A DNA stretch of 64,000 nt, from the NCBI GenBank assembly GCA_047609825.1, contig JBLFXJ010000004.1, positions 4,035 to 68,034 of the forward strand, in the 5' to 3' direction. Below are positions 1 through 8,257 of the stretch, piece after piece (the stretch's first letter is position 1; every line of letters starts with the position of its first letter). Position numbers and translations under genes: made by a program. Under the pieces are notes generated by a model. That model saw only the letters and a list, made by a program, of their open reading frames with translations. It searched no databases and had not been told where the DNA came from. The DNA comes from GCA-2862545 sp047609825. GTDB lineage: Bacteria; Myxococcota_A; UBA796; GCA-2862545.

Positions 1-81
1 GCGCGATTTGCGGGCATCCCGCCGGGGACGGATCCCGAGGCTGTTGTGCGTGCTGCGGTGGCCGCCGTGGAGGCCGCGTGA
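1..81 (+). CDS. C-terminal end of an unidentified gene (5' truncated by window)
   Basis: Frame 1 is open from the window edge and ends in TGA at 79-81, giving the last 26 residues of a protein (Ala/Val-rich, ending VEAA). The next gene starts with GTG at 78, overlapping this stop by 4 nt, so the two are translationally coupled. In aerotolerance (Bat) loci the gene before batE is often batD, so a BatD-like protein is possible, but the visible tail has no diagnostic motif. Confidence 0.55.
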   Translation, partial: ARFAGIPPGTDPEAVVRAAVAAVEAA

Positions 82-782
82 TCGCGCTGGTGTTCTGGCT
101 CGGGCTGGCGACGGCGGGCACCCTCGGAGACGGGGCCGCTGCGTTCGATGCCGGCGACCTGGATGGGGCCCTGGAGGCGTGGGATGATGGCAGCGCGCCA
201 CCCGCGGGAAAGCGGCTGTATGACCTGGGTAATGTCTGGTATCGGAAGGGTGACGCGCCCCGTGCCGTGGCGCAATATCGCGCGGCTCGACGTCTGAGGC
301 CCCGCGACGGCAACGTCCAGCACAACCTGGCGTTGGCCCGCGCAGAACTCGACGGAGTGCCCGAGCCTGCGCTGGCTCCGTATGCGTGGCTGGAGCTGCT
401 CACGGTGGGAGAGCTCGGCCTTGTGGGCGGAGCGGTGACCGCCGCAGGGTCGCTTGGCCTGATCGTGTGGTATCGACGGCGCAAATACTACGGCCTCGCG
501 GGGGTCGTGGCCCCCACCGTACTGTGGGTGCTCGGCCTGGCCATGGCCGGAACCGCCACGCTTGGCGCCCGGCAAGTGCTCATGCACCCGATCGGCGTCG
601 TCGTCGATCGCGATGTCGTCTTTCGCGACCTACCCCGGGCGGATGGCGAGGGACTTGCCGCCTGGAAGCCCGGTACTGAGGTGCGGGTGGTGGAGCGGGG
701 TGACACGTGGGTGTTGGCCGAAGACGGAAGGGGCCGGCGTGGATGGGTGTCGGACACAGCGATGCTGATCGTGTGGCCGTGA
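78..782 (+). CDS. BatE-like TPR/SH3 membrane protein
   Basis: 234 residues from a GTG start that overlaps the preceding stop. An N-terminal hydrophobic segment is followed by a TPR-like region (about residues 44-92, with the motif YDLGNVWYRKGD), two membrane helices (about 112-131 and 140-160) and a C-terminal bacterial SH3-like domain (168-234, ending in GWVSDTAMLIVW). TPR, then transmembrane, then SH3 is the architecture of BatE-type proteins of the Bacteroides aerotolerance cluster, which act at the cytoplasmic membrane with VWA-domain partners. The partners would lie upstream, outside the window. The assignment rests on domain order rather than on a family-specific motif; another TPR/SH3 envelope protein remains possible. 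Confidence 0.6.
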   Translation: MIALVFWLGLATAGTLGDGAAAFDAGDLDGALEAWDDGSAPPAGKRLYDLGNVWYRKGDAPRAVAQYRAARRLRPRDGNVQHNLALARAELDGVPEPALAPYAWLELLTVGELGLVGGAVTAAGSLGLIVWYRRRKYYGLAGVVAPTVLWVLGLAMAGTATLGARQVLMHPIGVVVDRDVVFRDLPRADGEGLAAWKPGTEVRVVERGDTWVLAEDGRGRRGWVSDTAMLIVWP

Positions 783-840
783 CCCGGCTGGCAGGTCAGC
801 GCGCAAGGCGGTTACGGCCGCTCACCGATCAGGAGACGAC

Positions 841-1350
841 ATGAGCAGGTGGCGTTCGACTTCGGCAGTGCTGCTCGGCTTGCTGGTGCTCGGGGGTGGA
901 AGCAAGCTGGATCGGCTCACGCCGGTGGAGCGGGACCACTTCGACGGGCTGCGGGTCTGGATGGATCAGAAGCAGCAGAAGAGTTTCCTGAAGAACAAGA
1001 CCGAAGAGGAGCGCAACCAGTGGCTCAAGGACGAGGGCCTGTGGGACCGCTGGTACAAGTTCGACGAGGCGATGCGTGAAGCCATCCTCGGGGGAGAGGT
1101 GGCGAAGAACTGGCCCTACGACGCCGTATACATGGCATGGGGCAAGCCCCACGAGCGGAAGAAGCTCGTCGGGCGGTCGGCGAATCGGTCCGAGCTGCTC
1201 ACCTATCGATTCGAGGTGATGGCCGATGGGGCCGTGCTCGTGTGGGTGCCCGGCAGCAAGTCGACCTACAAGGCCGTCGACAAGTACTCGATGTATGTGT
1301 TCATCGACGACGACAAGGTCGGTGAGCTGGAGCGGCGCGACGGCTGGTAG
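841..1350 (+). CDS. Exported protein with a GWxTD-like region
   Basis: 169 residues beginning with a basic/hydrophobic export signal (residues 1-20). The signal ends in LGGGS with no lipobox cysteine, so it is probably type I rather than a lipoprotein signal. The mature part is charged and Trp-rich: LTPVERDHFDGLRVWM, then a stretch ending WPYDAVYMAWGKPH. The latter resembles the GWxTD domain of Bacteroidetes/deltaproteobacterial exported proteins, where a short helix precedes (V/I)xxRFGxP. AGGAG just before the ATG fits a ribosome-binding site. It stands alone between the BatE-like gene and an acetyltransferase. No enzymatic role is evident. Confidence 0.55.
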   Translation: MSRWRSTSAVLLGLLVLGGGSKLDRLTPVERDHFDGLRVWMDQKQQKSFLKNKTEEERNQWLKDEGLWDRWYKFDEAMREAILGGEVAKNWPYDAVYMAWGKPHERKKLVGRSANRSELLTYRFEVMADGAVLVWVPGSKSTYKAVDKYSMYVFIDDDKVGELERRDGW

Positions 1351-1364
1351 TCCGGGGTGGGTGA

Positions 1365-1895
1365 ATGCGGTGGGACCACCTGGATGGGCTGCGGATCGAG
1401 TCGGCCCGTGTACGCGACGCCCTGCCGGTGCTCGGCCTGCACCGCGACATCTTGGCCGAGCGTGAGTGGTTCATCACCCTGCCCGACGAGTTCGCCGCCG
1501 GCCTCGATGCGGTGGGCAGCCGCATCGGCCTGTACGACGCGAGCGACAACTCTTTGTTCCTGGTCGCCCGATTACCGGGTGTGCAGGTGGCGGGGTTCCT
1601 GGTCGTGCACGGCGGTCATCTGTCCCGCATGCGCCACACCGGCAAGCTCGAGGTGATGGTGGCGCGCGCCCACCGGGGCCGCGGCGTCGGGCGCGCGTTG
1701 CTCGCGGCCTGTCTGGAGTGGGCCCGCGCGAGCCCAGTGCTCGAGAAGCTCGGTCTGTCGGTGTTCGCGTCCAATGTGCGGGCGCTCGCGCTGTACCAGG
1801 AACACGGGTTCGTCGAGGAGGGGCGGAGGCCACGCGAGTATCGGATGACCGACGGCACCTACAGAGACGATGTGCTGATGTACACGCTCGTGTGA
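1365..1895 (+). CDS. GNAT-family N-acetyltransferase
   Basis: 176 residues. The acetyl-CoA binding motif A is clear at residues 99-113 (VARAHRGRGVGRALL), preceded by beta-4 (GKLEVMV) and followed by the usual NVRALALYQEHGFVEEGRR segment that forms the C-terminal half of the fold. The end (YRDDVLMYTLV) is typical of RimI/RimJ-like or small-molecule GNATs. The acceptor cannot be told from sequence. The gene starts 14 nt after the preceding stop and ends 13 nt before the stop of the convergent response-regulator gene, leaving almost no room for a terminator. Confidence 0.85.
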   Translation: MRWDHLDGLRIESARVRDALPVLGLHRDILAEREWFITLPDEFAAGLDAVGSRIGLYDASDNSLFLVARLPGVQVAGFLVVHGGHLSRMRHTGKLEVMVARAHRGRGVGRALLAACLEWARASPVLEKLGLSVFASNVRALALYQEHGFVEEGRRPREYRMTDGTYRDDVLMYTLV

Positions 1896-1908
1896 GCGTG
1901 GCGATCGC

Positions 1909-3264
1909 TCAGCCCTCCTCCTCCTGTGCCCACTCGGCCTCGCGGCGGTAGATCGTGCGGGCCGTGATGCCCATCAACGAGGCGGCGAGCGACTTGTCGC
2001 CGTTGCAGTACCGCAGCGTCTCCTCGATCATCTGCCGCTCGACATTCTTCAACGGCGTGCCGACCTCGAACATGATCCGCCGCCGACCGGCTGAGCCGCC
2101 CCGAATCGCCGGGGGCAGGTCGTCCACGTCGAGTCGATCGCCACGGCACAGCACCACGCCCCGCTCGACGGCGTTCTCGAGCTCTCGCACATTGCCCGGC
2201 CACCGCCAGCTCGACAGAGCGTCCAGCGCAGCTGGAGTGAAGCCGTTGAGCTGCTTCTGGTTCTTGGCGCTGTACACGACGAGGAAATGCTGGGCCAGCA
2301 GAGGCACGTCGTCGGGTCGCTCCCGGAGTGACGGCACGCTCATCCGGATCACGTTCAGTCGGTAGAACAGATCCTGGCGGAACCGGCCGGCCTCGACCTC
2401 CTGCTCGATGTCTCGGTTGGTTGCGGCGATGACGCGAACGTCGGCCTGGAGGGTCTCGGTGCCACCGACGCGTTCATACTCGCCCTCCTGGAGCACCCGC
2501 AGCAGGCGCACCTGGATCGCGGGGCGCATCTCGGTGATCTCGTCGAGGAACAGGGTGCCACCCCGCGCCAGGTCGAACCGCCCCTCCTTGCGCGTCGTGG
2601 CCCCGGTGAACGCTCCGCGCTCGTAGCCGAACAGCTCGGATTCGAGCAGGGATTCGGGGATCGCGGCGCAGTTCACGGTGATCAGGCGGCGGGCCCGTCG
2701 GCGGGACATACGATGGAGTAGCCGAGCCAAACGCCCCTTTCCAGTGCCGGACTCGCCGGTGAGCAAGATGGTGGCGTCGGAGGGGGCCACCTGCTCCACC
2801 TCGTCGAGCACCGTGCGCATGATCTGCGACCGGCCGATGATCTCGCCCTCTCCGATCACCTCCAGCCGTTCTCGAAGGTGGCGATTCTCGACCTGGAGCG
2901 AGCGCTTCTCGAGCGCCTTTCGCAGGGTGCGAACGAGGTCGAGGCGCTTGAGCGGCTTGGACACGAAGTCGTAGGCGCCTTCCTTCATCGCCTCCACGGC
3001 GGTCTCTACGGTGCCGTAGGCAGTCATCACGACCACCTCGACATCCGGGTCGATCTTCTTCGCCGCTCGCAGCAGGTCGATACCGCTCATCCCTGGCATC
3101 TTCAGGTCGGTGAGGACGGTGTCGACGGTCACGCTGCGCAGGCAGTCCATGGCCGCGCGGCCGCTGGGTGCTTGCACGACCTGGTAGCCCTCTCGGGTGA
3201 GGATGCGCTCCAGGGTGACCCGGTTTGCCTGCTCATCGTCGACGACGAGGATGGTCTGGCTCAT
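1909..3264 (-). CDS. NtrC-family sigma-54-dependent response regulator
   Basis: 451 residues. The start (ATG at 3264) overlaps the sensor-kinase stop in an ATGA, and the protein begins directly with the receiver (ILVVDDE). Phosphoacceptor is Asp53 in LTDLKMPGMSG. The central AAA+ domain has Walker A GESGTGKGR and the sigma-54 contact loop ERGAFTGA. A Fis-type helix-turn-helix (SLMGITARTIYRRE) closes the protein. It would be phosphorylated by the adjacent histidine kinase and activate RpoN promoters. The Walker A glycine after the lysine (GKG rather than GKE) is a small departure from the usual sequence. Targets are unknown; I found no convincing -24/-12 element in the window. Confidence 0.93.
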   Translation of the reverse strand: MSQTILVVDDEQANRVTLERILTREGYQVVQAPSGRAAMDCLRSVTVDTVLTDLKMPGMSGIDLLRAAKKIDPDVEVVVMTAYGTVETAVEAMKEGAYDFVSKPLKRLDLVRTLRKALEKRSLQVENRHLRERLEVIGEGEIIGRSQIMRTVLDEVEQVAPSDATILLTGESGTGKGRLARLLHRMSRRRARRLITVNCAAIPESLLESELFGYERGAFTGATTRKEGRFDLARGGTLFLDEITEMRPAIQVRLLRVLQEGEYERVGGTETLQADVRVIAATNRDIEQEVEAGRFRQDLFYRLNVIRMSVPSLRERPDDVPLLAQHFLVVYSAKNQKQLNGFTPAALDALSSWRWPGNVRELENAVERGVVLCRGDRLDVDDLPPAIRGGSAGRRRIMFEVGTPLKNVERQMIEETLRYCNGDKSLAASLMGITARTIYRREAEWAQEEEG

Positions 3265-5108
3265 GTGTCCTCGGGTGCGTCGCGGCGTGGAAGGACCAAC
3301 GCCACAGTGGTGCCCTGGCCGGGCTGGGATTGAATCTCGACAGCGCCGCCATGATCCTCGAGAATCTGGCGGGTGATCGCCAAGCCCAGACCCGTGCCCG
3401 TAGCCTTTGTCGAGAAGAAGGGATCGGTGGCGCGCTCCATCTGCTCGGTGGTCATGCCAGGGCCGTCGTCTGCGAGCGCCACCCGCACGCGCCGGTCCGT
3501 GGCCTCCACCGTGAGCACCAACTCGAGGCCCCCTGCATCCACCGCGTTCCGCACCACGTTGAGCAACGCCTGCCGGAGCTGGTTGCCGTCGAGGCGCTGT
3601 CGTGGGAGCTCGGCGATGGTCAGCGTGAGGGAGACACCGCGGCTGTGGAGCTCGGCCGTTAGCAGCCGTGCAACGTCCCGCACGAGGCCGCCCGGCGATT
3701 CGGGCTCGAGGCGGGCGGGTGGACGACGGGCGAGCTGCAGATAGTGCGCGGTGACCTCGGTCAACCGGTCGATCTCTCCCGAGACTGTGCCCAGCAGATC
3801 CCACGCCTCGGTGTGGCGCTCTGGATCGAGAGCGCCCAGCTCGTCGGCCAGCATCTCGGCGTTCAGCGACAGCGCATTCAGTGGGTTGCGGACCTCGTGG
3901 GTGATCTGGGCGAGCATCTGGCCGACCAGCGCCAGGCGCTCGCTGTGGGCGAGCCGCTCCTTGGCCTCGACCGCGTCGGTGATGTCTGCGAGGACTGCGA
4001 TCTGGCCGCGGTCACCGAACGGCGTGACCCGGGCTTGGAAGGTGCGTCCGTCCGGGCCCTGGACCTCGCTGGCTCCGGGGGATGCGAGCAGGTGGGCCAG
4101 GGGTGGAAGTGGGGCACTGCCCTGCGCGACGGACCAATCGCTCCGGGCTGCGGGGTTGGCCAGCGTCACCACGCCGTCTTCGATGACCACCAAGCCGTCC
4201 CGGAGGGTGTCGAGCACCGAGCCGAGGTAGCGCGACAGCCGGTTGAGCTGCTCAGCGCGCTCAACCAGCGTGCGATCGCGCTGCTGCACCGCCTCGACCA
4301 TGCCGTTGAACTCCCGGGCCAGATACGCGATCTCGTCCGCCCCGCGCACATCGACCCGTCCCGAGTAGTCACCTGTCGCCAGTCGCTGTACTTCCGCGGT
4401 CAGGCGAGCGATGGGTCGAAGCGCCAGGAGCACGGCTGCGAGCAGCACCGCGGAGATGGCGGCGGCCGCCAGCGCTGCGAGTCCGGCCGTACCGGTCGCC
4501 CGGATCCGCATGGCGTCGGTCTCGGTCGACAAGCTCGCGATCCGGGACGCGATCAGGTTGTCGAGGGTGGTGATCTCGTTGCCCAGATCGGTGCGGGTGC
4601 GGGACAGCTGGCCGGTGAGCACGTCATCGCGCTCGCCGTGCTCCACCAGCGCCTGGAATCGGGCGGCTTCGGCCTCATACTGCTGGAACAGGGTGTCGAT
4701 CCGGTCGAGCTGTGCGGCGATCTTGTTGATCCGCGCACGCTCTTCGCCCCGCGTGGCGAGTCGGGAGGCGCCGCGGGCGTGGATGCGTGCCTCCTCGAGG
4801 GCTTCGGCCAGCGCCGCCGTGTACAGCTGTGCTGCGGCCTCGGCGCCGGTGGCAGGCCGACGATCGCCGCGCAGCAGGCGGTCGAGGTCGGTGTCGACCC
4901 GCTGTTGGAACACGGCCAAGCCGCCGACTGCGGTCGCGAGCGGCAGGTAGCCCTCGGTGATCAGGGCCTGGCTACGCGACACCTCCTGGTACCTCGCGAC
5001 GAGGAATCCCAGCGCACCGAGCAAGGCGAACATCGCGACGAGGAATGCTCCCACGATGCGGAACCGGATCGACCGTAGCGCGCCCGGCCCGCCCGGTGGA
5101 CGCGTCAT
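3261..5108 (-). CDS. Membrane sensor histidine kinase (HAMP, PAS-like, HisKA, HATPase)
   Basis: 615 residues. Helix 1 is at about 15-38; a largely alpha-helical extracytoplasmic region with many Arg/Glu heptads follows; helix 2 lies at about 205-232. A HAMP linker (RPIARLTAEVQRLATGDYSG), a PAS-like segment (about 300-370) and a HisKA dimerisation helix come next, with phosphoacceptor His404 in THEVRNPLNAL. The ATPase domain shows the N box (NVVRNAVDA), G1 (DDGPGM) and G2 (GTGLGLAI). The coupled downstream gene encodes the cognate NtrC-type regulator. The upstream exported PEGA-like protein overlaps it by 4 nt, so that protein may be a sensory accessory. Confidence 0.94.
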   Translation of the reverse strand: MTRPPGGPGALRSIRFRIVGAFLVAMFALLGALGFLVARYQEVSRSQALITEGYLPLATAVGGLAVFQQRVDTDLDRLLRGDRRPATGAEAAAQLYTAALAEALEEARIHARGASRLATRGEERARINKIAAQLDRIDTLFQQYEAEAARFQALVEHGERDDVLTGQLSRTRTDLGNEITTLDNLIASRIASLSTETDAMRIRATGTAGLAALAAAAISAVLLAAVLLALRPIARLTAEVQRLATGDYSGRVDVRGADEIAYLAREFNGMVEAVQQRDRTLVERAEQLNRLSRYLGSVLDTLRDGLVVIEDGVVTLANPAARSDWSVAQGSAPLPPLAHLLASPGASEVQGPDGRTFQARVTPFGDRGQIAVLADITDAVEAKERLAHSERLALVGQMLAQITHEVRNPLNALSLNAEMLADELGALDPERHTEAWDLLGTVSGEIDRLTEVTAHYLQLARRPPARLEPESPGGLVRDVARLLTAELHSRGVSLTLTIAELPRQRLDGNQLRQALLNVVRNAVDAGGLELVLTVEATDRRVRVALADDGPGMTTEQMERATDPFFSTKATGTGLGLAITRQILEDHGGAVEIQSQPGQGTTVALVLPRRDAPEDT

Positions 5109-5686
5109 CCGCCCGTCGCTGCCGAGAACGTGCCCTCACCACTGATCTCGGGCGCGCGACCCTCGGTGAGCTGCAACACGACGACCTCCGGGCCGGCCAC
5201 GTGGAGGATGCCGCGGGCCCAGATCACGGTGCCGTCGAGGTTGTTCAGGATGCAGGGGTGCTCGCCGGGCGGCAGGTCGACGCGGACTGCGGCTCCGGGG
5301 CCAACGCGGATCCGCTTGCCCGCCACGCGCACTCCGATGCCCTCCAGCCCGGTCGCGCGGAACTCGACGGGGGTGAACTCGACGACCTCGGGCGTGTCGG
5401 CGAATACGTCGCCCGACAGTCCGTTGCGTCCCACCAGGACCCGGGCCACGGCACCTTCGGGCACCTGCACCTGAAGTCGGCGTTGGACCCCGTTGGTGGT
5501 GATGAACACCTCGTGGCTGCCCACGTCGATCGGCACCTCGAGTTGGCCCGCGGTGTACAGCTGGGCAAGCCGGACGCCGTCGACCACGATGTCGGCCGGC
5601 ACGTGCGAATCGACCCGGAGTGTGCCCATGGGGCCCGGGTCTGTGGCGCCGGCGATCAGCGCAGAGAGAACGAGGAGGATCGGCAT
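5105..5686 (-). CDS. Exported PEGA-like protein upstream of the sensor kinase
   Basis: 193 residues from ATG at 5686, chosen because it lies 9 nt beyond the galU stop and begins a signal peptide (MPILLVLSALIAGATD). The mature part has two or three beta-rich repeats resembling PEGA domains: GTLRVDSHVPADIVVDG with a later VPIDVGSHEVFITTNG, then VRVAGKRIRVG with VDLPPGEH. PEGA domains are extracytoplasmic and often accompany kinases or sensors in myxobacteria. The stop overlaps the start of the histidine-kinase gene by 4 nt, so the two are co-translated and possibly act together. The family itself is not one I recognise by name. Confidence 0.6.
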   Translation of the reverse strand: MPILLVLSALIAGATDPGPMGTLRVDSHVPADIVVDGVRLAQLYTAGQLEVPIDVGSHEVFITTNGVQRRLQVQVPEGAVARVLVGRNGLSGDVFADTPEVVEFTPVEFRATGLEGIGVRVAGKRIRVGPGAAVRVDLPPGEHPCILNNLDGTVIWARGILHVAGPEVVVLQLTEGRAPEISGEGTFSAATGG

Positions 5687-5694
5687 GAGTCCGG

Positions 5695-6555
5695 CTAACC
5701 CGCGCCCGGTTCGATGCGCGCGCGGAGCCATGCAGCCAGGGCTGGACCCTGGTCGGGGTCGGCGAGCGCATGGGTGATCACGGTGCGGAGGTACCCGCCT
5801 GGCTCGCCCGTGTCGTGGTGGGTGCTCGCCACCACGTGCGCCACGAGCCGCCCCTGTGCCGCCAGCGCCTCCAGTGCGTGCACGTGGTAGTACTCGCCCG
5901 TAGTGTGCAGCGCGAGGCCTTCTTCGAGCAGGTCGAACATCTGCGGCGTGTACACGAACCGGCCAAGGCTCACCAGCTTGGAGGGCTCGGTTCCAGGAGC
6001 CGGCTTCTCGACGAATCCGGACACGCCCATCGCACCATCCTCGCGGTCATGCACCGCCACCACGCCGTACCGCGACACGTCGGCCTCGCCGAGGTCTCGA
6101 ACGGCCAGCACGCAGGCGCCGGTCTGCGCGTGGGTGGCGATCAGCTGTGCTGTGACATTCGGGGGCCCGAACAGGTCGTCGGGGTAGCAGACCACCACTG
6201 GGTCGGGCCCCGCGAAGGTGCGTGCGAGCAGGAGCGCATGACCGGTGCCGAGCATCTGCGCCTGCCGCACGAACTGCGTGCGGATCAGCGGTGTGGCCAG
6301 GTGCCGAAGCTTCGACTCGTTGCCAGCGAACGTCGTCTCCAGCTCCGGCGTGCGGTCGAACCAGTCCTCGAGCACCTTCTTCCGACGTGAGGTGATCACG
6401 AGCAGATCGGTGATCCCGGCCTGTACAAGCTCGTCGACCACCAGGTCGAGGGCCGGGCGCGTGCCGACCGGGAGCATCTCCTTGGGCACGGTTCGGGTGA
6501 TGGGCAGGAACCGGCTGCCGTAGCCAGCGGCGAGGATCACGGCTTTGGTGATCAC
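5695..6555 (-). CDS. galU: UTP-glucose-1-phosphate uridylyltransferase
   Basis: 286 residues, the usual GalU length. The nucleotide-binding signature AVILAAGYGSRFLPITRTVP is at the N terminus, followed by PKEMLPVGTRPALDLVVDEL. The product-binding region contains GFVEKPAPG and the later GRFVYTPQMFDLLEE. It makes UDP-glucose from UTP and glucose-1-phosphate in the cytoplasm for polysaccharide and lipopolysaccharide precursors. The start overlaps the stop of the upstream HExxH gene (ATGA). Its placement in an operon with a two-component system suggests that UDP-sugar supply is co-regulated with envelope signalling; this is inference. Confidence 0.92.
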   Translation of the reverse strand: MITKAVILAAGYGSRFLPITRTVPKEMLPVGTRPALDLVVDELVQAGITDLLVITSRRKKVLEDWFDRTPELETTFAGNESKLRHLATPLIRTQFVRQAQMLGTGHALLLARTFAGPDPVVVCYPDDLFGPPNVTAQLIATHAQTGACVLAVRDLGEADVSRYGVVAVHDREDGAMGVSGFVEKPAPGTEPSKLVSLGRFVYTPQMFDLLEEGLALHTTGEYYHVHALEALAAQGRLVAHVVASTHHDTGEPGGYLRTVITHALADPDQGPALAAWLRARIEPGAG

Positions 6556-7142
6556 GCGAACTCCGGGGTGTCCGGCTGACTACCGCGCCACGCGGCGAGG
6601 ATCGACCGGTACGGCTCCGTGCGGTCGATGGAGCCGTCCAGCACGGATTCGACGGTCGGCCTGAGGTACTCCGCGGCCGCGCCTCGCCCGGCCCACATCC
6701 AGCCATATGCGGGACCCGAGAAGATGCCGGCCAGCCAGCGCTCGGTGCGCCGGACCGCCGCTGGACCGCCGGCTTCCCGGGCGATGAGCAGGTCGACCGC
6801 GTAGCCGCGTCGCTCCCAATAGGCGCGCTTGGTCCTCATGAACGGGGCGGGGGCAACCAGGTAGGTCGCGTAGAACGAGATCCCATGCTCGGCCATGTCC
6901 AGCATGTGTACCAGCTCGTGGGCCAGCGTGATCGCCAGTCGGTCCCGCGGGGTTGGGGCGGCGCCGTCCGGCAGGTAGATCGTGCGGCCGATCACGGTGG
7001 TGTACTCGGTGGCGAAGGTGGGGTTGATCGGCCGGAGTGCGACAGCCAGTGCCCGCATCCATGGCACATCGCGCTTGTGCACGAGGCGCAGGCCGGGCAC
7101 CCGGTCGTGGGCCAGCGCGAGCATACGGTCGAGGCGGTCCAT
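6552..7142 (-). CDS. HExxH-containing putative zinc metallopeptidase
   Basis: 196 residues with no signal peptide. A zinc-peptidase type helix carries His75-Glu76-x-x-His79 in LAHELVHMLDMAEHG. About 30 residues later there is a YWERRGYAVDLLI stretch with acidic residues that could give a third ligand. The N-terminal half (AVALRPINPTFATEYTTVIGRTIYLP) looks like the strand-rich lobe that precedes such helices. I cannot place it in a named family, and gluzincin versus a catalytically inert relative is open. It is the first gene of the minus-strand operon leading to galU. Its start is 24 nt from that of the divergent queE gene. Confidence 0.65.
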   Translation of the reverse strand: MDRLDRMLALAHDRVPGLRLVHKRDVPWMRALAVALRPINPTFATEYTTVIGRTIYLPDGAAPTPRDRLAITLAHELVHMLDMAEHGISFYATYLVAPAPFMRTKRAYWERRGYAVDLLIAREAGGPAAVRRTERWLAGIFSGPAYGWMWAGRGAAAEYLRPTVESVLDGSIDRTEPYRSILAAWRGSQPDTPEFA

Positions 7143-7166
7143 GGGGCCAGCATGCTACGGGGGGCC

Positions 7167-7859
7167 ATGTTCGGCACGAATCCGGTGCGAGGCGCGGTGC
7201 GCGACGGCGGCGCTGCGCTGTGGGTGCAGGAGGTCTTCCCCACCCTGCAGGGCGAGGGCCCCCTGGTCGGTCAGCCCGCGGTCTTCGTCCGACTGGCCGG
7301 GTGCAACCTCAGATGCTTCTGGTGCGACACCGAGTTCGAGTCCTCGGACTGGCGACCCTCCGTCGAGGCGCTGGTCGAGCGCATCGAGGCGGTGCGGGGC
7401 CCCGGGTGTGATCTCGTGGTGCTCACCGGGGGCGAGCCGCTCCGGCAGGACGTCGGCACGTTCATCTCGACCCTGCTCGAGGCAGGGTGGCGAGTCCAGA
7501 TCGAGACCGCCGGCACGCTGTGGGTCGAGCTGCCCGACGATCGGCGACTCACCGTGGTGTGCAGCCCCAAGACCCCTGGACTTAACCCTCGCCTCGAGGC
7601 GCGGATCGATGCCTACAAGTACGTGATCGGTGCCGATGAGGTGTGCCCGGATGACGGCCTGCCCGTGCTGTCCACCCAACGGCCTGGGGTCGCGTCCAGG
7701 GTGGCCCGGCCGCGTGCCGGCGTGCCCGTCTACGTGATGCCGCGGGACGACGGTGACCCGGCGCGCAACACCGCGAACCTGCAGACCGCGGTGCAGGTCG
7801 CGCTCTCCCACGGTCACCGCCTGGGGATTCAGATGCACAAGCTGATCGACGTGCCATGA
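7167..7859 (+). CDS. queE: 7-carboxy-7-deazaguanine synthase
   Basis: 230 residues. This radical-SAM enzyme converts 6-carboxytetrahydropterin to 7-carboxy-7-deazaguanine in queuosine synthesis. The N-terminal substrate segment VQEVFPTLQGEGPLVGQP is followed by the cluster motif Cys46-x3-Cys50-x2-Cys53 (CNLRCFWC). VLTGGEP gives the SAM-binding GGE motif, and VVCSPKTPG and DAYKYVIG continue the family pattern. Length fits. The ATG at 7167 is chosen; an in-frame ATG at 7152 is also possible. No queC, queD or queF lies in the window, so the rest of the pathway must be elsewhere. Confidence 0.92.
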   Translation: MFGTNPVRGAVRDGGAALWVQEVFPTLQGEGPLVGQPAVFVRLAGCNLRCFWCDTEFESSDWRPSVEALVERIEAVRGPGCDLVVLTGGEPLRQDVGTFISTLLEAGWRVQIETAGTLWVELPDDRRLTVVCSPKTPGLNPRLEARIDAYKYVIGADEVCPDDGLPVLSTQRPGVASRVARPRAGVPVYVMPRDDGDPARNTANLQTAVQVALSHGHRLGIQMHKLIDVP

Positions 7860-7881
7860 ATGGGGCGCTAGTGCGCACCGC

Positions 7882-8226
7882 ATGTGGTGGACGATCGCCG
7901 GTGTCGTGGGTGCGTTGGGTGTGGCTCTCGGTGCGTTCGGAGCCCACGGTCTGAAGGGCGTGGTCACCGACCCGCACCTGCTCGAGGTGTGGGAGACGGC
8001 GGCGCGCTACCACCTGATCCATGCCGTAGCGCTCCTCGGGGTGGCGGCTCATCCCGCGCGCCCGGCGCTCGCCGGGTGGTTGATGGTCGCCGGCATCGTC
8101 GTGTTCAGCGGCTCTCTGTACACGATGACACTCACCGGCCAGCGCTGGCTTGGCGCGATCACCCCGATCGGTGGGCTGTGCTTCATCGCCGGCTGGCTCG
8201 CGCTGGGCTTCGCGCGCTCCACCTGA
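7882..8226 (+). CDS. DUF423 family small inner-membrane protein
   Basis: 114 residues with four predicted membrane helices. The N-terminal helix has the family signature GALGVALGAFGAHGLK, followed by WETAARYHLIHAVALL and the C-terminal ITPIGGLCFIAGWLAL. This matches the YgdD/DUF423 family of integral membrane proteins, whose function is not known. It begins 22 nt after queE and probably shares its transcript. Confidence 0.88.
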   Translation: MWWTIAGVVGALGVALGAFGAHGLKGVVTDPHLLEVWETAARYHLIHAVALLGVAAHPARPALAGWLMVAGIVVFSGSLYTMTLTGQRWLGAITPIGGLCFIAGWLALGFARST

Positions 8227-8257
8227 CCGCGGGTGTCGTAGCGACTACGATGAGGGC

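Noticed and set aside
3744..5078. Long open frame of 444 codons on the plus strand opposite the sensor kinase
   Set aside because: It is the shadow of a GC-rich gene: the minus-strand protein has complete HisKA and ATPase motifs, the plus-strand one has none and no ribosome-binding site.
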